The notes beneath the pieces were generated by a model. The model was not told the DNA's origin. It saw only the letters and a list, made by a program, of their open reading frames with translations, and did not search any database. A program made the translations under genes and the position numbers. This document shows positions 17,667-26,245 of a DNA stretch of 64,000 bases, piece after piece; within the stretch, counting starts at the first letter, position 1, and each line of letters opens with the position of its first letter. Source of the DNA: Bdellovibrio sp. (GTDB lineage Bacteria; Bdellovibrionota; Bacteriovoracia; Bacteriovoracales; Bacteriovoracaceae); contig JACPIU010000026.1 of NCBI GenBank assembly GCA_016187935.1, forward strand, positions 62,001 to 126,000. The letters are read 5' to 3'.

Positions 17667-18046
17667 TGGCTAACAACATTCCTAACAATCTAAAATTTAC
17701 AAAAGAACATGAATGGATAAAAGTTGAAGGTACTACTGGAATTATTGGAATCACTGACTTTGCCCAATCGGCCCTTGGCGATATTGTTTTTGTAGAACTT
17801 CCTGAGATTGGTAAAAAGTTGGCTCTTGGCAAAACGTTTGGGGTTGTTGAATCAATAAAATCGGTTAGCGATCTTTATGCTCCTGTCTCTGGAGAAGTGA
17901 TCGAGCGTAATGAAAACGTTATAGAAAAACCAGACCTCATCAATAAATCCCCTTATGATCAATGGCTTATCAAAATTAAGATTCAAAATCCTTCAGAAAT
18001 TGCCACTTTACTCGGCCCAGAAGAATATTCCGGCGTTTGTCACTAA
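17666..18046 (+). CDS. gcvH: Glycine cleavage system H protein
   Basis: 126 residues, normal length. It has the opening KFTKEHEWIKVEGTTGIIGITDFAQ and the lipoylation site ESIKSVSDLYAPVSGEV, with the modified Lys at about residue 64. GcvH carries the aminomethyl intermediate between GcvP and GcvT. GcvP genes are not in this window; a 222-base gap and an unrelated small gene follow. The end of gcvH is followed by AT-rich sequence without a convincing terminator. Confidence 0.97.
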   Translation: MANNIPNNLKFTKEHEWIKVEGTTGIIGITDFAQSALGDIVFVELPEIGKKLALGKTFGVVESIKSVSDLYAPVSGEVIERNENVIEKPDLINKSPYDQWLIKIKIQNPSEIATLLGPEEYSGVCH

Positions 18047-18268
18047 TTATTTTAAAAATTTTTTATTTTTTGGGTGTCAATATTAATTTTGATCATGGGT
18101 GTTTTTTTTTGCTTTTGTGCAAAACATTTTTCTGATTTTGATTAGATAAAATTATAACGGAAAATGTTGTAGAAAAATTTTACTTTTCTCTTTACGAACA
18201 ATCTGAAAATCTTGATACTCACCGTGCTCAAAACGTAACGGTAGTAACGTACTTGGTAGGTCTCGGTC

Positions 18269-18574
18269 ATGCTTGAGAGTAAAGATAATAGAGAGTCAGT
18301 TCAGCTGTTAAATACAGCAATCATCAAAGCAAAAGAAAAAAAAATAGATACCGGATATGAGGAAAGACTAAAAGAAGCCTGTAATCGGCCAGCTGTTAAG
18401 GCGTTAGGTGTAGCTGTCGCACACCTTTCAGAAAATCAAAAAATTTCTCGCGATCAAGCAGCAATTCAAATAATTGAAACCGTTAAAGAACTTGAGTCTA
18501 TTTGGGCCGACTATGTCATCATGGAAGGAATAAATAATCTGAAAAACATTTTGAAAACGCCATCAGTACATTGA
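18269..18574 (+). CDS. Small helical protein of unknown function
   Basis: 101 residues, predicted mostly helical and charged (LLNTAIIKAKEKKIDTGYEERLKEA; ISRDQAAIQIIETVKELESIWADYVIM). No signal peptide or membrane segment. A GGTAGG-like site lies before the ATG. No family was recognised. The 222-base upstream region is AT-rich and could hold its promoter. Its stop codon lies inside a 14-base tandem repeat shared with the end of the convergent TonB-like gene. Coding status rests on codon pattern and start site. Confidence 0.65.
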   Translation: MLESKDNRESVQLLNTAIIKAKEKKIDTGYEERLKEACNRPAVKALGVAVAHLSENQKISRDQAAIQIIETVKELESIWADYVIMEGINNLKNILKTPSVH

Positions 18575-18598
18575 TCTATCACTATTGATCTATCACTA
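18571..18598. repeat. Perfect 14-base tandem duplication between convergent genes
   Basis: The unit TTGATCTATCACTA occurs twice in direct succession. The first copy carries the TGA stop of the plus-strand gene, and the end of the second copy carries the TAG stop of the minus-strand gene. Confidence 0.9.
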
Positions 18599-19531
18599 GC
18601 TTTTAACTACAAAACCCCATTCAATTTTCACTATTCCACCAACAACCATATCCCTTGGTGGATTCGGAAAAGGACCAGCTCGATTGAATGACTCCACTGC
18701 AGCATCATCTAGTTCTTTTACACCACTGGTACTTTTAACTGCCACTTCAATAATATTTCCTTTAGGATCAAGCAATATTGTTAAAGACGTGATTTTATCC
18801 TGATCGGCAGCCAATCTTCTCCCAGACTTGTATAAACTATTTGCCTTTTCACGCAAGGTCTTTCCCCAATATTGTTCCAGTTGCTGTCTAATGCGAAAAT
18901 AGAAACCATAAAACTTGAATTCAGCCGTATTCAGTAATGTCATATCCCCCAAGGGAACATCCTCTATATAGTCATTATTCGATGACAGCCCTTTTCCTTT
19001 TGATCCAATTCCCTGAATTGCGGCCATTGCCATACTATCAATCCGTTTTTCTGGAAGACTATCATGGGACAAATCCGAGAGTGAAACTTTACCGTGTGGC
19101 GATTTTTTCCTTTTCTCCTGAAAAACCTGCTGCTTTGGCTTCGCCCTTTGAGCAGCCCCCTTAGAACCACCGCCCCCTTGATTGAACGAATCAACAACCT
19201 TCGCAATTGTTTGTCGATTAACAGTTTGATTTTCGCGGCTTAAGAACTTTGCATCCTTAGGTGCTTCCTTATTTCGGCTCTCTTCCGTAGTGACAACTTG
19301 CAGATTTTGTCGCTTTTGATCCTGCAAAATAATTTTAATTCCCTTTTCTGGACTCTTCCGTTCTGCCCGTGACTTTTCAAGAATATTATTGAAATCCAAG
19401 ATATTTAAATTTTTAAAAATAAATATTAAATGCAATATTGCAGAAATTAGTAAAAATACATTCAATTTATTTTTAAAAATCAGTTTCACAGGTCTTTGCC
19501 CTAAGTGTTCCTTAGAGCTGATTCGGTACAA
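18596..19531 (-). CDS. TonB-type energy transducer-like protein
   Basis: Up to 311 residues from a TTG at 19531; a GTG at 19489 is an alternative start. One membrane helix near the N-terminus (LNVFLLISAILHLIFIF), then about 170 residues of charged, disordered spacer, then a TonB C-terminal domain: ITSLTILLDPKGNIIEVAVKS, GVKELDDAAVESFNRAGPFPNPP and VKIEWGFVV. TonB proteins pass proton-motive energy to outer-membrane receptors; TonB-like C-terminal domains also occur in gliding or motor proteins. No exbB/exbD or receptor is adjacent, so partner and substrate are unknown. The spacer is Lys/Gln-rich rather than the Pro-rich spacer of classic TonB. Confidence 0.82.
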   Translation of the reverse strand: MYRISSKEHLGQRPVKLIFKNKLNVFLLISAILHLIFIFKNLNILDFNNILEKSRAERKSPEKGIKIILQDQKRQNLQVVTTEESRNKEAPKDAKFLSRENQTVNRQTIAKVVDSFNQGGGGSKGAAQRAKPKQQVFQEKRKKSPHGKVSLSDLSHDSLPEKRIDSMAMAAIQGIGSKGKGLSSNNDYIEDVPLGDMTLLNTAEFKFYGFYFRIRQQLEQYWGKTLREKANSLYKSGRRLAADQDKITSLTILLDPKGNIIEVAVKSTSGVKELDDAAVESFNRAGPFPNPPRDMVVGGIVKIEWGFVVKS

Positions 19532-19616
19532 ATTGGTTTAATGATTAACAAACAACACATCAAAGTTCGAAGTGGAAAATTATACCCAATGTGGTAGCGT
19601 AAAAAAACATGATAAT

Positions 19617-19675
19617 GGCCGACAATCGCAAGCACTCTTGAGTTCATGAGTACATCATCTCTGTCGGCCGACAAT
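19617..19675. repeat. Palindrome plus distant half-site downstream of the class A PBP gene
   Basis: TGTCGGCCGACA at 19662-19673 is a perfect 12-base palindrome. A second half-site GGCCGACAAT at 19617-19626 repeats part of it, so the two can pair into a long hairpin with a loop of about 37 bases. On the minus strand, seven T residues follow the distal arm after about nine bases. It starts four bases after the PBP stop; it could be a terminator-like structure or a protein-binding site. Confidence 0.5.
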
Positions 19676-19677
19676 AA

Positions 19678-22392
19678 TTATTGAGTTTCTAGGAGTTCCT
19701 CCTCTTCAAAAAGAGGGCCTCCTTTTTCGCCTTGTTTAGACTCAGAATAGGTCGTTGACCCTGGCTCCATCCCTTCAACAAAAGACTCGAGGATAGCTTC
19801 CGGATTATTAGAATTTACTTGGCGACCAGTGCTTTTATGAACATACATGTTCACAATACCAGGGGGTTGGGGGAATTCTGAATCTCTAAACTTCTTTAGT
19901 CCCTGATTCATAAATTCGATCCAAACAGGAAGAGCAGAACGAGTTCCTGTCTCACCATGGCCCATCGTTTTGTTATTATCAAATCCAACCCAAACTCCTG
20001 TAGTCAACTTTGTGCTATAACCTAAAAACCAAGCATCTATATAGTTACTTGTTGTACCTGTTTTGCCTGCGATATTATTGCTTATATATTTCGCCGGTCT
20101 GCCAGTTCCATTCTGTATTACTCCCTTCAAGAGCCCTGTCATCACATAGGCCAATCGTGGATCATATACCTGGCGCCCCTTGAGTTCTTGCCTAAAATCA
20201 AAAGAGGCTGAAGAATCTGAATTCACTGGCGTGGGATCAATACTGCCATTCACCGGACGAATAATTCCTTTTTCCAGAAGACGTTTCTCCTTCTTCTTTT
20301 CATCAATCTGAAAACCTGTCCCATTTTTATCCGTAATAGACAAAATCGAGACAGGCTCCACTAAACGTCCACCATTTGGAAAAACAGCGTAAGCTGACAC
20401 CAAATCAAGTAGATTTACGCCAAATGAACCGAGTGCAATACTTAGATTTTCTTCAGTTACAATTTCAAGACCAAAACGCGAAAAGATATTCATTATTTTT
20501 CGTACTCCAACATCTTCCGCCAGTTTTATAGTTGTAATATTCCTACTCTGTTCCAAACTGTGTCGAAACGTAATCGGGCCTAAATATTTTCCATCATAGT
20601 TTTTTGGTTTCCAATTGAGTTCATTTTCCTCGCCTCCACTCAAGGCTTCTGGTGAATCTAAAATAATCGAATTAGGCCGATAGCCATTTTCAAGAGCTGC
20701 TGCGTATATCAATGGTTTTATAGAAGAACCAGGCTGGCGAAAGCTTTGAACTGCTCGATTGAATTGCGATTCAAGAAAATTATTACCCCCAACGAAAGTA
20801 AAGATTTCTCCGCTCTCTGGAGAAAGAGAAATCAAAGCACCTTGAGCTTCTGGAATTTGTTCAAGAACAACAGACAAATATTTCTGTTTCTTAATCGTCG
20901 GCATCCATTTAGTTGATTCAAACTTTTTCAATCCTGTCTGGGTTAAAAATTTTTGAATAGTCGATTCTTTATCCGAGACAGATACCCAAACAACATCACC
21001 CTGCTTAAGAATTGTCGATGGTTTAGACACTGTTATATAAAACTCATGTTCCTCTGACACTTCCCTTTTTCTTGCCCATTGAAAACCATCCTGTACAATA
21101 ATTCCTGGAATACCACCAAGAGATACAAATACCAGCTTGAGTTCATCATCAACACGTGTGACTAGAGCTTTATATAAGATATCTGGTTCAAGAATTTTAA
21201 TTAAATCATCGCTTTCCACTCGCCCCATTGGAAATTTAGCATCAGGATACGCAGTCGCAAATCTGATTGAAGAATCTTTGAGTTCATCATAAACACTTTG
21301 CACGAAAGGAATTTCGTTGATTCTATTGTAATGGTCATCAATATAGAAATAGTTTGATTTCTCTTCGAGCAAAAATTTGCGTTGGTCAATATCGAATTTC
21401 TCACGCTCAGACAATGTCTCAAGATGCTGTATGGGACCTTGATATCCCTGGCGTTTGTCTATCTCCCTTACACCTTTTAAGGCCGCTTTTTCTGCTGCAG
21501 TTTGAAGTTCATAGTCTAACGATGTAACTATTTTCAAGCCATCATTAAGAAGCTTCTCCTCCCCTATAAATTCAATAACTCTTTGTCTTACCCAGTCTGT
21601 AAAATAACCTGCCTTGAACTCACCTTTTTTCTTTACACGGAATTTAATTTTTTCTTGGATCGCATTTTCATATTCGTCCTGTGTAATTTTTTTCGTATCA
21701 TACAGACGACTAAGTACATATCGCTGCCTTTTGATGGCAAAATCAGGATTGAGATAGGGAGAATATTTACCAGGTGCCACGAGTAACCCTGCTACCATGG
21801 CAGCTTCCGCTGTAGTCACTTCTTCTAAGTCTTTGTCATAGTAACCCTTCACTGCTGTTTTAATTCCATAGTAACCGCCACCAAGATAAACTTGATTTAA
21901 ATAGAGAAATAGAATTTCATCTTTGCTAAACTTTTCCTCGATCTTGAGGGCCAGAAGAAAATCTTTTACTTTTCGCGAAACCGACCTTTCCTTCGTGAGA
22001 AGTAAGGATTTCGCGACCTGCTGGGTAATCGTGCTGCCACCCTGTACCACCTTTCCCGCTTTGATGTTCATAAGCATAGCACGTAAAACACCCCAGTAAT
22101 CCACACCATGGTGTTGGTAAAAGGCATCATCTTCAGCAGCTAAAAAAGCATCAATCACTAGCTTTGGGATTTTCTCCAAAGGAACGACATCACGTTTTTC
22201 GGTTCCTATCTCGGCCAGCACTTCGCCATCCCGAGATAGAATGATCGAATGAGTCGGCGGATTGTAATCAGTCAATGAATCAATTTTTGGAAGAACGAAA
22301 GAAAAATAGGTCAAGGCACCTACAACAGATAATAGGAGTATTATTGCAAGCGCTCCAAAGCAATAAATTAAACGCAAGATCGATGGTTGCAA
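19678..22392 (-). CDS. mrcA: Class A penicillin-binding protein (PBP1A type)
   Basis: 904 residues, beginning at a TTG with GGAG about nine bases upstream. One N-terminal helix anchors it in the inner membrane. The glycosyltransferase (GT51) domain has the catalytic EDDAFYQHHGVD (Glu near 90), GGSTITQQVAKSLLL and a second conserved Glu region LALKIEEKFSKDEIL. The transpeptidase domain has the active-site Ser in QPGSSIKPLIYAAAL, the SRN triad motif and AGKTGTTSNYIDAW. An insertion of about 180 residues with OB-like character lies between them. It polymerises and cross-links peptidoglycan. It reads on the same strand as the neighbouring lipoprotein and xseB genes. Confidence 0.97.
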   Translation of the reverse strand: MQPSILRLIYCFGALAIILLLSVVGALTYFSFVLPKIDSLTDYNPPTHSIILSRDGEVLAEIGTEKRDVVPLEKIPKLVIDAFLAAEDDAFYQHHGVDYWGVLRAMLMNIKAGKVVQGGSTITQQVAKSLLLTKERSVSRKVKDFLLALKIEEKFSKDEILFLYLNQVYLGGGYYGIKTAVKGYYDKDLEEVTTAEAAMVAGLLVAPGKYSPYLNPDFAIKRQRYVLSRLYDTKKITQDEYENAIQEKIKFRVKKKGEFKAGYFTDWVRQRVIEFIGEEKLLNDGLKIVTSLDYELQTAAEKAALKGVREIDKRQGYQGPIQHLETLSEREKFDIDQRKFLLEEKSNYFYIDDHYNRINEIPFVQSVYDELKDSSIRFATAYPDAKFPMGRVESDDLIKILEPDILYKALVTRVDDELKLVFVSLGGIPGIIVQDGFQWARKREVSEEHEFYITVSKPSTILKQGDVVWVSVSDKESTIQKFLTQTGLKKFESTKWMPTIKKQKYLSVVLEQIPEAQGALISLSPESGEIFTFVGGNNFLESQFNRAVQSFRQPGSSIKPLIYAAALENGYRPNSIILDSPEALSGGEENELNWKPKNYDGKYLGPITFRHSLEQSRNITTIKLAEDVGVRKIMNIFSRFGLEIVTEENLSIALGSFGVNLLDLVSAYAVFPNGGRLVEPVSILSITDKNGTGFQIDEKKKEKRLLEKGIIRPVNGSIDPTPVNSDSSASFDFRQELKGRQVYDPRLAYVMTGLLKGVIQNGTGRPAKYISNNIAGKTGTTSNYIDAWFLGYSTKLTTGVWVGFDNNKTMGHGETGTRSALPVWIEFMNQGLKKFRDSEFPQPPGIVNMYVHKSTGRQVNSNNPEAILESFVEGMEPGSTTYSESKQGEKGGPLFEEEELLETQ

Positions 22393-22404
22393 CCTAGCTC
22401 CGTA

Positions 22405-23361
22405 TTATAATAGCTGTTTCAAATTAGTGATCTCATCCGACATCGAATTAAAGCATCTTTGTACTAAATCTTCTGGCATATTAAATTCATCCAAGGGAAT
22501 ATCCTCTAAACGCGGCTTAACCATATAATCAGCATCTTTCCATAATTCTCGTACTGCTGTGGCCACTCGCCCATACCTACCCACAAGTTGCTCGCCTCTT
22601 TTTTTAAATTCAATTGAATCATCGAGAAAATCTACCCCAATAATAAAATTGACACCAATATGCCTTAAATATTCCGTAAGATTTTTATTACTCGTTTTTA
22701 AAATATTAATATCAACTACATTTGTATCAGGATACCAAAAGGAGAAATGATTTAATTTTATTTTTTCTAATATTTGACCTTTATAAATTGGTTTCAATTC
22801 CTTTGAAGAAAGATCAGGTATTACTAATACTTTTTTTAGGTCCTGTATTTGCTCCAATTTATTATGCTTCATTGCTACAAACCCAATTTCATCTGCAAGA
22901 TAATTCAAATCTACAATTCTCTCGTTGGTGCTGTTAAATTGACGAAAAAGTTCAAATTCGATTGAACCCATATTTTCGTTTCGAGCACCGAAGTAAGCAT
23001 ATATAAGTCCTATTTCGATTCCTGAAAAAGCACTTACTTCAATTTGAGCATCAAGAAGTGCGCGCAAAATCCCTAGTGCACACACTCCGCGGGACATCCC
23101 TGGGCCAAATATCACACCGATTAGTTTTTTTTTAGATAACTGAGATACATTTAATGGTCTCTCAGATACTTCATCTAAGGCTGGACCATATTGCGATGTA
23201 GAATTTTCAGAAATCACAATACTATTGTTGGAGTGATCATTTTCCAAGATGGGCACACCCTCGGCTTGGATGGGATTCTGCTTTGGAAGAGTTGTTGTAC
23301 ATCCTATGGCAAGGAAAAGAAGTATGAATTCAGTTAAATTCATTTTCATCCAAATTTTCAT
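22405..23361 (-). CDS. Patatin-fold lipoprotein lacking the catalytic serine
   Basis: 318 residues. A lipoprotein signal peptide ends in LFLAIGC (Cys21). After a linker, residues 79-125 follow the patatin/RssA pattern: IGVIFGPGMSRGVCALGILRA (oxyanion-hole segment GPGMSRG) and SGIEIGLIYAYFGA. The nucleophile elbow G-x-S-x-G reads G-I-E-I-G, so Ser is replaced by Glu116. The C-terminus keeps the RssA-like end ADYMVKPRLEDIPLDEFN, but a DG[GA] catalytic Asp was not found. It is therefore probably a non-hydrolytic envelope protein. It overlaps xseB by 32 bases and lies 12 bases before the PBP gene, suggesting co-expression with peptidoglycan synthesis. Confidence 0.75.
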   Translation of the reverse strand: MKIWMKMNLTEFILLFLAIGCTTTLPKQNPIQAEGVPILENDHSNNSIVISENSTSQYGPALDEVSERPLNVSQLSKKKLIGVIFGPGMSRGVCALGILRALLDAQIEVSAFSGIEIGLIYAYFGARNENMGSIEFELFRQFNSTNERIVDLNYLADEIGFVAMKHNKLEQIQDLKKVLVIPDLSSKELKPIYKGQILEKIKLNHFSFWYPDTNVVDINILKTSNKNLTEYLRHIGVNFIIGVDFLDDSIEFKKRGEQLVGRYGRVATAVRELWKDADYMVKPRLEDIPLDEFNMPEDLVQRCFNSMSDEITNLKQLL

Positions 23362-23548
23362 TTAGTTGAGTTATCTTCTTTTCAATTTCGCCAAGTCTTT
23401 TCCGACATTGCTGGTACAGTTTTACGCCTTCTTCATAGAGACCAACTCCCTCATCGAGCTTCAATTTTCCAGATTCCAATTTAGCTACGATTGCTTCAAG
23501 TTGACTTAGATTCTCTTCAAAGTCTAACTGCTGTTTATCCTTTTTCAT
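23330..23548 (-). CDS. xseB: Exodeoxyribonuclease VII small subunit
   Basis: 72 residues, typical. The conserved core is FEENLSQLEAIVAKLESGKLKLDEGVGLYEEGVKL, forming the helical hairpin that wraps the large subunit XseA, with a short acidic tail. Exonuclease VII degrades single-stranded DNA from both ends. The xseA gene is not in this window. The 3' end overlaps the start of the patatin-fold lipoprotein gene. Confidence 0.93.
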   Translation of the reverse strand: MKKDKQQLDFEENLSQLEAIVAKLESGKLKLDEGVGLYEEGVKLYQQCRKRLGEIEKKITQLNENLDENEFN

Positions 23549-23710
23549 ATAAATCCATAAAATTACACGTTTTTGTGATGATAGCTCAAATATCTAAATT
23601 AGGCGAATAGCTTTGACACATATCTAGGCACAATTTTGCCCTCTAACAATAAGTGACTGAAAAATATTAGCATTAGTAAGTGATCTTATACCCCAAGGGG
23701 TTTTTAAAAA

Positions 23711-24526
23711 ATGAAAGAGCTTTGGGTACCACTTTCCGGCGCAATTTCACAGCAAAAGCTGCTTGATACAGTGTCAAACAATATTGCCAATATAAATACC
23801 GCTGGATTTAAAAAAGATGATTTAGTTTTTAAAGAGTATCTTACTGCTTTGGATAAAGGACATGATGAAATTGATCTCCCAAATAAAGAGTGGGCCCCGG
23901 AAGATTTTTATAAATCTTACGGAGCTGAAAATTCTTTTGTAAAAGTAGATGGCACCTATACTAATTTTTCTCAAGGTGAACTTCGGCCTACTGGTAACCC
24001 ACTTGATATAGCTATAAAAGGTAATGGGATGTTCGAGGTGCTGGCACCTAATGGTGTTCGTTTCTCCCGCGATGGAGCCTTCTCTGTTAATCGTGATGGT
24101 ATCCTTGTCAACAAGGATGGTTTCCCTGTCTTATCTAAATTTGAATCTTCAAACAGTCAGATCTCTAATAATCCAATTGATCGTCTCATTCATTTAGATT
24201 CTGGTAAGATCGTTATTAACGACGGTGGCGATATTTTTGTAAATGATATGAAGGCTTCCTCTCTTTCAATTGTAGAGTTCGAAGATCAGAATGCCTTAAT
24301 GAAGGAAGGCCAGGGCCTCTTTATCAACAGATCTGCTGACAACGTCAAAAAAGGTGAAATGAATTCATCTGTTCGCCAGGGCTTTATTGAAAATTCGAAC
24401 GTTAATGCCCTAGAAGAAATGACCAACATGATTAAGGCCCATCGAAATTTTGAATCAATACAAAAAGTCATTAAGGCATACGATAATATGTCGTCAAGGT
24501 CGTATAGTGAATTGACGAAATTCTGA
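23711..24526 (+). CDS. flgF: Flagellar basal-body rod protein FlgF
   Basis: 271 residues. The N-terminal rod motif LLDTVSNNIANINTAGFKKD (about 18-37) and the C-terminal helix SNVNALEEMTNMIKAHRNFESIQKVI are diagnostic of the rod/hook family; the middle domain (NPLDIAIKGNGMFEV) is of the FlgF/FlgG type. FlgF joins the proximal and distal rod. It starts a plus-strand flagellar block; the proximal rod genes flgB/flgC and the hook gene flgE are not here. No signal peptide, as expected for export through the flagellar type III route. Confidence 0.93.
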   Translation: MKELWVPLSGAISQQKLLDTVSNNIANINTAGFKKDDLVFKEYLTALDKGHDEIDLPNKEWAPEDFYKSYGAENSFVKVDGTYTNFSQGELRPTGNPLDIAIKGNGMFEVLAPNGVRFSRDGAFSVNRDGILVNKDGFPVLSKFESSNSQISNNPIDRLIHLDSGKIVINDGGDIFVNDMKASSLSIVEFEDQNALMKEGQGLFINRSADNVKKGEMNSSVRQGFIENSNVNALEEMTNMIKAHRNFESIQKVIKAYDNMSSRSYSELTKF

Positions 24527-24533
24527 GGTAACT

Positions 24534-25376
24534 ATGAAAATTTTTTACTCACTGCTTGTAATCTTGCTTCTGTCCAATGAAAGCTTTTGCATGATGAAGG
24601 CATTAAATATTTCCGCGACAGGAATGGCGGCGCAAGAAATCAACGTAAGCACTATTTCAAATAATATTGCGAACATCAATACTACCGGGTATAAGAAAGA
24701 TCGTGCTGAATTTGATGATCTTCTGTATGAAACAGTAACAATAGCAGGCGGTCGTTCTAGCAATAATACTCGTTATAATGTTGGTACTCAAATTGGTACC
24801 GGTTCTAAAGTTTCAGCAATCAGAAAGGAGCATTCTACCGGCAACCCAGTGATAACTAATAATCCCTTTGATCTTATGATTAATGGCGATGGTTTTTTTG
24901 GAATTATTTTGCCGAACAATGAGATAAAATACACCCGCGATGGGTCTTTTAATCTCGATCATGAGGGAAATTTAGTAACCCGATTGGGATTTAAAGTATT
25001 CCCCGGCATTACATTTCCCCAAGGAACTACGACAACTACTATTGGTGAGAATGGTAACGTTGAAGCCTTTTTGAAAAATCAGATTGAGCCTGTCAATTTG
25101 GGTATTTTACCAATATTCAATTTCACTAATCCCGTTGGTCTTAAATCTGAAGGTGGAAACCTGTACCAAATTACCCAGGCCAGTGGTCCACCTATCCAGC
25201 AAATCCCTGGCCAGAACAGCGCTGGAAAAATAATGCAAGGTGCGTTGGAGTCAAGCAATGTGAGTATTATGGTTGAAATGACGAATCTGATTAAAGCGCA
25301 GCGGGCCTACGAAATGAATTCAAAGGTAATGGGTGTTGCCGATCAAATGTTGCAAACTGTTAATAATATTCGATGA
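24534..25376 (+). CDS. flgG: Flagellar distal rod protein FlgG with an N-terminal signal-like extension
   Basis: 280 residues from the ATG at 24534, which has GAGG five bases upstream. Usual FlgG sequence begins at the Met-Met pair at residue 20 (MMKALNISATGMAAQEINV) and includes the NNIANINTTGYKKDRAEFDD rod motif, NPFDLMINGDGFF, and the C-terminal SNVSIMVEMTNLIKAQRAYEM. The first 19 residues, KIFYSLLVILLLSNESFC, look like a Sec signal peptide, which rod proteins normally lack. A start at 24591 would remove it but has no good ribosome site. FlgG forms the distal rod inside the L and P rings. Confidence 0.95.
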   Translation: MKIFYSLLVILLLSNESFCMMKALNISATGMAAQEINVSTISNNIANINTTGYKKDRAEFDDLLYETVTIAGGRSSNNTRYNVGTQIGTGSKVSAIRKEHSTGNPVITNNPFDLMINGDGFFGIILPNNEIKYTRDGSFNLDHEGNLVTRLGFKVFPGITFPQGTTTTTIGENGNVEAFLKNQIEPVNLGILPIFNFTNPVGLKSEGGNLYQITQASGPPIQQIPGQNSAGKIMQGALESSNVSIMVEMTNLIKAQRAYEMNSKVMGVADQMLQTVNNIR

Positions 25377-26245
25377 AATATTTTTTTATAACCACATTTG
25401 TGATCTCAATGTTAATTGTCAATCATGCATTGGCTTGCGAGATAGAGCTATGCTCGAAGTTTTTGATTCTTGATAGCGCCAATGCGAAGTCAGGGAGCGT
25501 CTCTGACGACATTATCAAGAATTCCAATTGCGAAAAGCAAGATCAAAAAAGAGTTGTTCAATTTCTAACGCAATCTCAAGGTATTTTTCAGTCAAACATC
25601 TTGGGAAAATATTTCAATAATATTATTTTCCGCCCCAAGCAAATTGAAATTCGAAAAATTTCTTATGAGATTTCAGAGGAACATTCCAGCACTCAGCATT
25701 TTGCTTTTGTAGAGAAGGTTCATTTCCATAAAGCTAGTTTGTGTGTTGAAGATTCTGACATATTGACGTCTTGCGAATCCTGCAGCTCCACTGGGAAAAA
25801 AAATATTACTCTCTCGATTCGCGGAGACAAATTAAATTACACTATACCCATTGAAGCTGTTATAAAAACGAAAGTCCGGGCCTACATCACCGAGCGCTCT
25901 TTTGCACCAGGCGAACTTCTTTCCCCTTCATATCTGAGAGAAATTGAGATTCTAACAGATGCACCAGCACAAACTCAGATCAATATTGAAAAAATAAAAT
26001 TTTACTCCACTACCCATCTCTTAAATAAAGGTGACATCGTTAAAACGACGGATATCATGCCTATGACAATCGTTAAGCCGGGAAAATATTCTCGTGTTAT
26101 TTTGAAAAGTGGGAATTTGAGTTTGCAAAGCGAGGGTCATGCTCTTCATGGAGCTACTCTTGGTGAGACAGTGCAAGTTAAGCTTAAAAATAAAACGATA
26201 AGTGCTGTCGCGACAGATTTTGATGAGGTGATGGTGGAGCTATGA
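25373..26245 (+). CDS. flgA: Flagellar P-ring assembly chaperone FlgA
   Basis: 290 residues, overlapping flgG by four bases. A Sec signal peptide (YFFITTFVISMLIVNHALA) precedes a variable region with a cysteine cluster (SCESCSS). The C-terminal half is the FlgA/SAF domain: KVRAYITERSFAPGELLSPSYL, LLNKGDIVKTTDI, VKPGKYSRVILKSGNLSL and the terminal LGETVQVKLKN. FlgA helps FlgI assemble around the rod in the periplasm. Position between flgG and flgH supports the call. Confidence 0.87.
   Translation: MKYFFITTFVISMLIVNHALACEIELCSKFLILDSANAKSGSVSDDIIKNSNCEKQDQKRVVQFLTQSQGIFQSNILGKYFNNIIFRPKQIEIRKISYEISEEHSSTQHFAFVEKVHFHKASLCVEDSDILTSCESCSSTGKKNITLSIRGDKLNYTIPIEAVIKTKVRAYITERSFAPGELLSPSYLREIEILTDAPAQTQINIEKIKFYSTTHLLNKGDIVKTTDIMPMTIVKPGKYSRVILKSGNLSLQSEGHALHGATLGETVQVKLKNKTISAVATDFDEVMVEL

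Noticed and set aside
23600-23650. Possible sigma-54 (GG-N10-GC) or TTGACA promoter ahead of flgF
   Set aside because: The GG and GC pair are nine rather than ten bases apart, and 17 bases after TTGACA the -10 box reads TTGCCC. Neither is good enough to call.
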